A DNA stretch of 64,000 bases from Massilia putida (GTDB taxonomy: Bacteria > Pseudomonadota > Gammaproteobacteria > Burkholderiales > Burkholderiaceae_D): positions 4,278,001 through 4,342,000 of the forward strand of contig NZ_CP019038.1 in NCBI RefSeq assembly GCF_001941825.1, in the 5' to 3' direction. The notes beneath the pieces are model-generated. The model was not told the DNA's origin, searched no databases, and was given only the letters and a program-made list of their open reading frames with translations. The translations under genes and the position numbers were made by a program. The number at the start of each line of letters is the position of its first letter. The stretch's first letter is position 1. Positions 54,762 to 64,000 of the stretch are shown in pieces.

Positions 54762-54968
54762 GCTCGAGGCCCCTTCGACGTAAATACAGTGTAGCGCAAA
54801 CGTTCCAAGGACCGGCTCGGATTGTTTATTGCAAACAGCCCTTGCGGGTTTGAACTGCGGCCGTTACAATCACGCCCCGAAGCAGCGACACTGTTTGAGT
54901 TTGATCAGTTCGAGCAAAAACAGTTGACGAAGTTTTTATGTTGCTTCATACTCTGCGGTTCTTCGCGG
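54762..54968 (+). promoter_or_regulatory. Promoter of the tRNA-tuf operon
   Basis: TTGACG (54924-54929) and CATACT (54947-54952) are separated by an optimal 17 bases, with a GC-rich discriminator (CTGCGG) after the -10 box, typical of stringently controlled stable-RNA promoters. The rest of the 207-base spacer has no gene. Confidence 0.75.
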
Positions 54969-55053
54969 TGGGGTGGCCGAGTGGTTAAAGGCAGCAGACT
55001 GTAAATCTGCCCTCTCTGAGTACGCTGGTTCGAATCCAGCCCCCACCACCAAA
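54969..55053 (+). tRNA. tRNA-Tyr (GTA)
   Basis: Acceptor GGTGGGG/CCCCACC, anticodon loop CTGTAAA giving GTA, long variable arm as in class II tRNAs, T-loop TTCGAAT, and encoded CCA. It is the first tRNA in the tuf operon. Confidence 0.97.
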
Positions 55054-55102
55054 TGCGTTGATCGTGTAGTGAATCGAATGTTGAAGCTGAGACGTACCTC
55101 GC

Positions 55103-55176
55103 GCGGGTGTAGCTCAATGGTAGAGCTGAAGCCTTCCAAGCTTATGACGAGGGTTCGATTCCCTTCACCCGCTCCA
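55103..55176 (+). tRNA. tRNA-Gly (TCC)
   Basis: Acceptor GCGGGTG/CACCCGC, anticodon loop CTTCCAA giving TCC, T-loop TTCGATT, discriminator T and encoded CCA. It is second in the tRNA-tuf operon, in the order known from many proteobacteria. Confidence 0.97.
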
Positions 55177-55188
55177 GTTTCAAAATAA

Positions 55189-55263
<75 letters not shown>

Positions 55264-55344
55264 GAATTTAGACGGCTGTCGGCAGTTTCGACCGTCAGGT
55301 GTGCCTGGTAATTTTCAATATCGTTAGGATCTTAGGAGTCGAGA

Positions 55345-56535
55345 ATGGCAAAGGAAAAATTCGAACGGACCAAGCCGCACGTGAACGTCGGCACCATTGG
55401 TCACGTTGACCACGGCAAAACCACCCTGACGGCTGCAATCGCAACCGTTCTGTCGAAGAAATTCGGCGGCGAAGCCAAGGCGTACGACCAGATCGACGCG
55501 GCTCCGGAAGAAAAAGCACGCGGCATCACGATCAACACCGCGCACGTCGAGTACGAGACGGCCAACCGTCACTACGCTCACGTCGACTGCCCGGGCCACG
55601 CCGACTACATCAAGAACATGATCACCGGTGCTGCCCAGATGGACGGCGCGATCCTGGTGTGCTCGGCCGCTGACGGTCCGATGCCGCAGACCCGCGAACA
55701 CATCCTGCTGGCGCGCCAGGTGGGTGTTCCGTACATCATCGTGTTCCTGAACAAGTGCGACCTGGTCGACGACGCGGAACTGCTGGAACTGGTCGAAATG
55801 GAAGTGCGCGAACTGCTGTCGAAGTACGAGTTCCCGGGCGACGACCTGCCGATCATCAAGGGTTCGGCGCGTATGGCGCTGGAAGGCCAGCCGGGCGAAA
55901 TGGGCGAAGAGTGCATCATGCGCCTGGCCGAAGCGCTGGACACCTACATCCCGACGCCGGAACGTGCCGTTGACGGCGCCTTCCTGATGCCGGTGGAAGA
56001 CGTGTTCTCGATCTCGGGCCGCGGTACCGTGGTGACCGGTCGTGTCGAGCGCGGCATCATCAAGGTCGGCGAAGAGATCGAAATCGTCGGCATCACCGAT
56101 ACCGTCAAGACGACCTGCACCGGCGTGGAAATGTTCCGCAAGCTGCTGGACCAGGGTCAAGCTGGCGACAACGTCGGCCTGCTGCTGCGCGGTACCAAGC
56201 GTGAAGACGTCCAGCGTGGTCAGGTTCTGGCCAAGCCGGGTTCGATCAAGCCGCACACCGACTTCACGGGCGAAGTGTACGTCCTGTCGAAGGACGAGGG
56301 CGGCCGTCACACCCCGTTCTTCAACAACTACCGTCCGCAGTTCTACTTCCGTACGACTGACGTGACCGGTTCGATCGTGCTGCCGGCCGACAAGGAAATG
56401 GTCATGCCGGGCGACAACGTGTCGATCACCGTCAAGCTGATCGCGCCGATCGCGATGGAAGAAGGTCTGCGCTTCGCAATCCGCGAAGGCGGCCGTACCG
56501 TCGGCGCCGGCGTGGTTGCCAAGATCCTGGCCTAA
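55345..56535 (+). CDS. tuf: Elongation factor Tu
   Basis: EF-Tu carries aminoacyl-tRNA to the ribosome with GTP. The 396-residue product has G1 [13 protein letters not shown], the switch region RGITIN, G3 DCPGHADY, G4 NKCD and G5 region GSARMA. It follows three tRNA genes in one operon, and a clear hairpin follows it. Its nucleotide use is the strongly biased pattern of a highly expressed gene. A second tuf copy is normal elsewhere in this group. Confidence 0.99.
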   Translation: MAKEKFERTKPHVNVGTIGHVDHGKTTLTAAIATVLSKKFGGEAKAYDQIDAAPEEKARGITINTAHVEYETANRHYAHVDCPGHADYIKNMITGAAQMDGAILVCSAADGPMPQTREHILLARQVGVPYIIVFLNKCDLVDDAELLELVEMEVRELLSKYEFPGDDLPIIKGSARMALEGQPGEMGEECIMRLAEALDTYIPTPERAVDGAFLMPVEDVFSISGRGTVVTGRVERGIIKVGEEIEIVGITDTVKTTCTGVEMFRKLLDQGQAGDNVGLLLRGTKREDVQRGQVLAKPGSIKPHTDFTGEVYVLSKDEGGRHTPFFNNYRPQFYFRTTDVTGSIVLPADKEMVMPGDNVSITVKLIAPIAMEEGLRFAIREGGRTVGAGVVAKILA

Positions 56536-56558
56536 TCGCCTGATCAAGTAATACCTCC

Positions 56559-56582
56559 GGGCGGAACGTTTCTGTTCCGCCC
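56559..56582 (+). terminator. Hairpin after tuf
   Basis: GGGCGGAAC (56559-56567) and GTTCCGCCC (56574-56582) form a perfect nine-base stem with a six-base loop. No T-run follows, so it may be a partial terminator or protect the 3' end of tuf mRNA. Confidence 0.65.
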
Positions 56583-56594
56583 AACAATAGAGTG

Positions 56595-56623
56595 TTGCGC
56601 GAAATACCCAAGTAGCGTATAAT
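56595..56623 (+). promoter_or_regulatory. Promoter of the tRNA-Trp-secE-nusG operon
   Basis: TTGCGC (56595-56600), a 17-base spacer and a perfect TATAAT (56618-56623). Transcription would begin about 20 bases ahead of tRNA-Trp. Confidence 0.82.
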
Positions 56624-56648
56624 GCTCGATTCAACTAGAAGTTTTTGT

Positions 56649-56724
56649 AGGGGCGTAGCTCAATTGGCAGAGCGTCGGTCTCCAAAACCGAAGGTTGGGG
56701 GTTCGATGCCCTCCGCCCCTGCCA
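56649..56724 (+). tRNA. tRNA-Trp (CCA)
   Basis: Acceptor AGGGGCG/CGCCCCT, anticodon loop CTCCAAA giving CCA, T-loop TTCGATG, discriminator G, and encoded CCA. The location before secE is conserved. Confidence 0.97.
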
Positions 56725-56761
56725 CCGAATTCGGTGCCAGGCACCCGAAAGTAAATTAAGT

Positions 56762-57151
56762 ATGTCTAATCAATCCGTGCAAACCGTCGGCACCTCGAAC
56801 GACAAGTTCAAGGTCGCGCTGGCAGTGGTTGCTACGATTGCAGGCGTGGTCGGCTTTTTCATTCTGAAAGGCCAGAACAAACCAGCCCTGATGTGCGCAG
56901 GCGCACTCGTGGCTGGTTTGGCTATTGCCGTCCTGCTGTTGTGGACTTCCGCCACCGGTCGCGATTTCCTGAGCTTCGCGAAGGAATCCGTACGTGAAAC
57001 GAAGAAGGTTGTATGGCCTACCCGCAAGGAAGCGACCCAGATCACCGCCGTGGTGTTCGGGTTCGTGCTGGTGATGGCAATTTTCCTGTGGGGCACGGAT
57101 AAGATTCTGGAATTTCTGATGTACGACGTGATCCTGGGGTGGAAACAATAA
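56762..57151 (+). CDS. secE: Preprotein translocase subunit SecE
   Basis: SecE clamps SecY in the inner-membrane export channel. The 129-residue form has three hydrophobic helices ([51 protein letters not shown]), as in other proteobacteria, and the conserved [17 protein letters not shown] before the last helix. The TAA stop overlaps the nusG ATG by one base. Confidence 0.97.
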   Translation: MSNQSVQTVGTSNDKFKVALAVVATIAGVVGFFILKGQNKPALMCAGALVAGLAIAVLLLWTSATGRDFLSFAKESVRETKKVVWPTRKEATQITAVVFGFVLVMAIFLWGTDKILEFLMYDVILGWKQ

Positions 57152-57765
57152 TGAGCGATAACGTGCAGCAAGATAACGTGCCGGGCGATGCCCCGGCACA
57201 AGACGCTGGTGCGCCGCTGAGTACTCCGGTCAGCAACAAGCGCTGGTATGTCGTGCATGTCTATTCCGGCATGGAAAAAAGTGTGATGCGCGGCCTGATC
57301 GATCGCATCGAGCGCGCCGGCATGCAGGAACAGTTCGGCCAAATCCTGGTTCCGACCGAAGAAGTGGTCGAAGTCAAGAATGGCAGCAAATCGGTGTCCG
57401 AGCGCCGCTTCTTCCCGGGTTATGTGCTGGTCGAGATGGAAATGACCGACGAGACCTGGCACCTCGTGAAGAACACGCCGAAAGTCACCGGCTTCATCGG
57501 CGGCAAGAGCAACAAGCCGACCCCGATTCCGGCGCGCGAGATCGACAAGATCATGCAGCAGGTCCAGGAAGGTGTCGAAAAGCCGCGGCCCAAAGTGCTG
57601 TACGAAGTGGGCGAGCAGGTGCGCATCAAGGAAGGCCCGTTCACCGACTTCAACGGCAGCGTCGAAGAAGTCAACTACGAAAAATCGAAGGTGCGGGTGT
57701 CTGTCACCATCTTCGGCCGCGCGACTCCGGTGGAACTGGAGTTCGGGCAGGTGGAGAAAGTCTAA
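57151..57765 (+). CDS. nusG: Transcription termination/antitermination factor NusG
   Basis: NusG binds RNA polymerase, Rho and S10. The 204-residue product has a variable N-terminal tail of about 30 residues, the NGN domain ([39 protein letters not shown]), and the C-terminal KOW domain ([18 protein letters not shown]). ATG 57151 overlaps the secE stop; a GTG 12 bases upstream is in frame but unlikely. A 224-base gap containing repeat copy C separates it from rplK. Confidence 0.97.
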   Translation: MSDNVQQDNVPGDAPAQDAGAPLSTPVSNKRWYVVHVYSGMEKSVMRGLIDRIERAGMQEQFGQILVPTEEVVEVKNGSKSVSERRFFPGYVLVEMEMTDETWHLVKNTPKVTGFIGGKSNKPTPIPAREIDKIMQQVQEGVEKPRPKVLYEVGEQVRIKEGPFTDFNGSVEEVNYEKSKVRVSVTIFGRATPVELEFGQVEKV

Positions 57766-57842
57766 AACGCCGAATCGGAGCGTCGCAGCAGCAAGGCGGA
57801 ATCCGATAAGAGGAGCTCCGCCTAATGAGAAGGCACTCCGAG

Positions 57843-57948
57843 AAAGCGTAGCGAGCGGCGGCAGTTTCGGTTGAGAGGCGCAGCTGTACATGGGTACAGC
57901 GAGCATCGCAGGCCGAAACTGCAACGCGCAGTAGCTTGATCGGGGCGC
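57843..57948 (+). repeat. Dispersed structured repeat, copy C
   Basis: This lies inside the nusG-rplK gap of the ribosomal operon. The middle stem GCAGTTTCGG (57861-57870) and CCGAAACTGC (57913-57922) pairs perfectly over ten bases. Inside it is the conserved GCTGTAC (57883-57889) / GTACAGC (57894-57900) with a four-base loop. It shares GCGAGCATCGCAG and GCAACGCGCAG with copies A and B. Confidence 0.85.
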
Positions 57949-57989
57949 CAGGTGGAGCGCTACCACTCATAATCGACAAAGGAGCCATC

Positions 57990-58420
57990 ATGGCAAAGAA
58001 AATCGTCGGTTTTATCAAGCTGCAAGTGCCGGCTGGTAAAGCAAACCCGTCCCCCCGATCGGCCCGGCCCTCGGCCAGCGCGGTCTGAACATCATGGAAT
58101 TCTGCAAGGCCTTCAATGCCAAGACTCAAGGCATGGAACCGGGCATGCCGATTCCGGTCGTGATCACCGCCTTCGCGGACAAGTCCTTCACTTTCGAGAT
58201 GAAGACCCCGCCGGCAACGTACCTGATCAAGAAGTTCTCGGGCGTCACCAAAGGCTCGCCGAAGCCGCATACCGACAAGGTCGGCACGCTGACCCGTGCC
58301 CAGGCTGAAGAAATCGCAAAAATCAAGCAGCCGGACCTGACCGCCGCTGACCTGGACGCCGCTGTGCGCGTCGTGGCCGGCTCGGCACGTTCGATGGGCA
58401 TCACGGTGGAGGGTATCTAA
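57990..58420 (+). pseudogene. rplK: Ribosomal protein L11, frameshifted by one missing C
   Basis: L11 lies in the GTPase centre of the 50S subunit. The first 22 codons ([22 protein letters not shown]) and, in another frame, the rest (from [22 protein letters not shown] to the stop) match the family. Six C at 58051-58056 should be seven; adding one restores a 143-residue protein of standard length. As written, translation stops at 58086-58088 after 32 residues. The gene is strongly conserved and sits between nusG and rplA, so a sequencing or assembly error in the C-run is much more likely than a real mutation. GGAG precedes the ATG. Confidence 0.93.
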
Positions 58421-59116
58421 ATGGCTAAGCTGTCCAAGCGCGTCAAAGAAATGAAAGCCAAAGTCGACCGTAACAAGGTCTACGCTTTCGACAATGCCGT
58501 TTCGATCGTCAAAGAATTCGCAACCGCCAAGTTCAACGAGTCGATCGACGTCGCCGTTCAGCTGGGCGTGGATCCGAAGAAGTCGGACCAGGTCGTTCGC
58601 GGTTCCGTCGTTCTGCCGGCTGGTACCGGCAAGACCGTCCGCGTCGCCGTCTTCGCACAGGGCGACAAGGCCGAGCAGGCTAAAGCCGCCGGCGCCGACA
58701 TCGTCGGCATGGAAGACCTGGCAGAGCGCGTCAAGGCCGGCGACATGCCGTTCGACGTCGTGATCGCTTCGCCGGACACCATGCGTATCGTCGGTACCCT
58801 GGGCCAGATCCTGGGCCCGCGCGGCCTGATGCCGAACCCGAAAGTCGGCACCGTGACCCCGGACGTGGCTGGCGCCGTGCGCAATGCCAAGGCTGGTCAG
58901 GTCCAGTACCGTACCGACAAGGCCGGTATCGTGCACGCCACCATCGGCCGTAAGTCGTTCAGCGACGAACAGCTGAAGACCAACCTGGTCGCGCTGATCG
59001 ACGCCCTGAACAAAGCCAAGCCGGCTTCGTCGAAGGGTATCTACCTGCGCAAGGTCGCGATCTCGTCGACCATGGGCGCCGGCGTGCGTGTCGATCACGC
59101 TACCCTGGCTGCTTAA
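58421..59116 (+). CDS. rplA: Ribosomal protein L1
   Basis: L1 binds 23S rRNA at the E-site stalk and in many bacteria represses its own L11-L1 message. The 231-residue product has the family blocks [16 protein letters not shown] [33 protein letters not shown] and [18 protein letters not shown]. It follows rplK without a gap. It ends at the start of the rplJ leader. Confidence 0.98.
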   Translation: MAKLSKRVKEMKAKVDRNKVYAFDNAVSIVKEFATAKFNESIDVAVQLGVDPKKSDQVVRGSVVLPAGTGKTVRVAVFAQGDKAEQAKAAGADIVGMEDLAERVKAGDMPFDVVIASPDTMRIVGTLGQILGPRGLMPNPKVGTVTPDVAGAVRNAKAGQVQYRTDKAGIVHATIGRKSFSDEQLKTNLVALIDALNKAKPASSKGIYLRKVAISSTMGAGVRVDHATLAA

Positions 59117-59364
59117 TAGCAAAGAATGAAGCCCCTACAGAGTAGCGTAGGGCAGATCTTTGGGCTGGCGGACTGAACCCCGCCAGGCAATCAAAGACCG
59201 TTGGGCCGATAGCAGAGGTTGAGCTTGAGGTTAATACAACACCCAACGCAGATGGCGAACCCGAACAAGTTTTGTAGTCGATGCTTTGTCGTACTTCTTA
59301 ACTTCGGACGCCGTGTTCGAACCGATGCGGGGGACGTCCCTCACATCATTTAAGGAGATTGACC
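59117..59364 (+). promoter_or_regulatory. L10 leader (rplJL autoregulatory RNA)
   Basis: This 248-base leader holds nested stems expected for the site where the L10-L12 complex represses translation: CCCTAC/GTAGGG (59133-59152 region), CTGGCGG/CCGCCAG (59165-59187), an outer ATCTTTG/CAAAGAC pairing, and CGTTGGG/CCCAACG further on. AAGGAG (59352-59357) is the ribosome site for rplJ. Confidence 0.8.
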
Positions 59365-59889
59365 GTGGGTCTTAATCTGAATGACAAAAAGGTCGTCGTC
59401 GAAGAAGTTAGCGCAAAAGTAGCAACCGCGCAAACCATCGTCGTCGCCGAGTACCGTGGCATCCAGGTTAGTGCTCTGACGAAACTCCGTGCAAATGCTC
59501 GTTCGCAGGGCGTGTACCTGCGTGTTCTGAAGAACACGCTGGCTCGTCGCGCTGTGGAAGGCACCCAGTTCGCACCGCTGGCTGAGACCATGGTTGGTCC
59601 GCTGATCTACTCGATCTCGGACGACGCCGTCGCAGCAGCCAAGGTGCTCAGCGACTTCTCGAAGACCAACGACAAACTGGTGGTCAAGGGCGGTAACTAC
59701 GCTGGTAAGAACCTGGATGTCGCCGGCGTCAACGCGCTGGCAAGCATCCCGAGCCGTGAAGTCCTCATCGCCCAGCTGCTGGGCGTCATGCAGGCTCCGG
59801 TGTCCGGCTTTGCACGAGTTCTGGCTGCAATCGCAGCACAAAAAGGCGAAGGTTCCGCAGCACCGGCAGAAGCCGCTGCAGCAGAATAA
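59365..59889 (+). CDS. rplJ: Ribosomal protein L10
   Basis: L10 anchors the L7/L12 stalk dimers on the 50S subunit. A 174-residue product starting [32 protein letters not shown], with the family block [16 protein letters not shown] and an Ala/Glu-rich C-terminal tail that binds L12. GTG 59365 is chosen over TTG 59359 since AAGGAG is well placed for it. The leader suggests autoregulation by L10. Confidence 0.96.
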   Translation: MGLNLNDKKVVVEEVSAKVATAQTIVVAEYRGIQVSALTKLRANARSQGVYLRVLKNTLARRAVEGTQFAPLAETMVGPLIYSISDDAVAAAKVLSDFSKTNDKLVVKGGNYAGKNLDVAGVNALASIPSREVLIAQLLGVMQAPVSGFARVLAAIAAQKGEGSAAPAEAAAAE

Positions 59890-59940
59890 GCAAGCCTTTT
59901 TGCTCAAGTACTAATCACACATCACAATTTGGAGTTTCAA

Positions 59941-60315
59941 ATGGCAATTAGCAAAGAAGAGTTCCTGGACGCAGTTGGCGCAATGTCGGTCATGGAACTG
60001 AACGACCTGGTCAAGGCATTCGAAGAGAAGTTCGGCGTGTCGGCAGCTGCAATGGCAGCTCCGGCAGCTGGCGGCGGCGCCGCTGCACCGGCTGCTGAAG
60101 AGCAGACCGAGTTCAACGTCGTGCTGGCTGAAGTCGGCGCGAACAAGGTCGGCGTCATCAAGGCCGTCCGCGAAATCACCGGTCTGGGCCTGAAAGAAGC
60201 CAAGGACCTGGTCGATGGCGCACCGAAGACCGTCAAGGAAGCCCTGCCGAAAGCTGACGCTGAAGCCGCTAAGAAGAAGCTGGAAGAAGCTGGCGCCAAG
60301 GCCGAGCTCAAGTAA
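59941..60315 (+). CDS. rplL: Ribosomal protein L7/L12
   Basis: The multicopy stalk protein that recruits translation factors. The 124-residue product has the dimerising N-terminal domain ([30 protein letters not shown]), an Ala/Gly hinge, and the C-terminal domain [46 protein letters not shown] site supports ATG 59941. A hairpin (60328-60347) follows, then a 358-base gap before rpoB. Confidence 0.98.
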   Translation: MAISKEEFLDAVGAMSVMELNDLVKAFEEKFGVSAAAMAAPAAGGGAAAPAAEEQTEFNVVLAEVGANKVGVIKAVREITGLGLKEAKDLVDGAPKTVKEALPKADAEAAKKKLEEAGAKAELK

Positions 60316-60673
60316 TACATATGCAAAGGGCGCTGGAAACAGCGCCCGGCGCCGGAGTCAAAGCGCGCAGATCCCCGCCGGAAGGTGGGGTATGCGGCTT
60401 TGGCTCTTTTGTCGTCCCTACGACAAAATACAGGGAACCTTGAAAAACCGCCGCGGGCATCGCAAACCAAATATGCAACGCGGAGCCGGTTTTGCGACGT
60501 ACCCGATGCCGTACCCCTGTTTTGGAAGCACTGCAGCACAGCATTATCGTAACACAGCAGCACCGGTTCCTAATCACCCGGCCGAATGCGGCGAGATTTG
60601 AGGCCTTGCATGTGGTGGCTTAACTACTGGCAATTCCTGAATTCTCATCCTTTCTGTCACTCACGGAGTGTCC
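60316..60673. other. rplL-rpoB spacer with hairpin and a repeat derivative
   Basis: No gene is seen. GGGCGCTG-GAAA-CAGCGCCC (60328-60347) is a perfect eight-base stem with a GAAA tetraloop, a likely partial terminator or RNase III-type processing site between L7/L12 and RNA polymerase. Repeat copy D follows at about 60435-60505. ACGGAG lies just before the rpoB start. Confidence 0.6.
60435..60505 (+). repeat. Dispersed structured repeat, short derivative D
   Basis: It keeps both outer arms of the element (CTTGAAAAACCGCCGCG on the left; GCATCGCA and TGCAACGCGGAGCCGG plus TTTTGCGACG on the right) but lacks the central GCTGTAC/GTACAGC hairpin. It looks like a deletion product of the full element. 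Confidence 0.6.

Positions 60674-64000
<3,327 letters not shown>

Noticed and set aside
58051..58056. Programmed ribosomal frameshift in rplK
   Set aside because: L11 genes are not known to use frameshifting, no stimulatory element is evident, and a single missing C in a homopolymer is a simpler explanation.

Overview
The window looks like chromosome of a GC-rich betaproteobacterium of the order Burkholderiales, most likely family Oxalobacteraceae (Massilia-like). The grounds are the high GC content, an S-adenosylhomocysteine riboswitch in front of ahcY, the gene order lytic transglycosylase / NDUFA9-like protein / GST / cca, and the block tRNA-Tyr, tRNA-Gly, tRNA-Thr, tuf, tRNA-Trp, secE, nusG, rplK, rplA, rplJ, rplL, rpoB at the right end. 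The genus is inferred from family knowledge, not from a search.

Layout. 1-4.8 kb: a Sel1-repeat protein, then a leftward lpxL-type / lpxL-type / dapF operon. 4.8-9.1 kb: the methyl cycle (metK, ahcY under an SAH riboswitch, a four-helix membrane protein, metF) closed by a terminator. 9.1-15.5 kb: 5-formyl-THF cyclo-ligase, a soluble lytic transglycosylase, an NDUFA9-like protein, GST, cca and a GNAT acetyltransferase. 15.5-33.1 kb: a large carbohydrate region. It holds a LacI regulator with matching candidate operators, a ribose-type ABC importer with a PfkB kinase and a LamB-like porin, a second leftward set (LacI, AGE-family epimerase/isomerase, PfkB kinase), and a rightward set (GluP-type sugar transporter, GH3, GH5 mannanase-like, GH27 alpha-galactosidase, decayed esterase remnant). 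Together these read as a galactomannan/glucomannan utilisation locus: secreted enzymes cut the polymer, sugars enter through porin, ABC and MFS routes, and an epimerase plus kinases lead mannose towards fructose 6-phosphate.

33.2-43.5 kb: an Lrp regulator divergent from a giant indolepyruvate ferredoxin oxidoreductase, an S41 lipoprotein protease, an M14 carboxypeptidase, a glycosyltransferase and a second GluP-type transporter. 43.6-48.2 kb: SDR/folB/ttcA operon, MidA-like methyltransferase and a membrane-anchored J-domain protein. 48.3-54.8 kb: signalling genes (a receiver-TPR protein whose phospho-acceptor Asp is Glu, an HDOD protein, and a MASE1-PAS-GGDEF-EAL protein). 54.9-64 kb: the translation/transcription block; rpoB runs off the right edge.

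Two things stand out. First, a dispersed, strongly structured repeat of about 100-130 bp occurs three times in full form (near 2.1, 22.6 and 57.9 kb) and once in a shortened form (60.4 kb). Its central hairpin is conserved, and a flanking stem changes sequence while keeping its pairing. Second, rplK (ribosomal protein L11) carries a one-base deletion in a C-run that breaks the frame and is most simply a sequence error. A run of hairpins ending in a U9 terminator downstream of the Lrp gene is a candidate small RNA.
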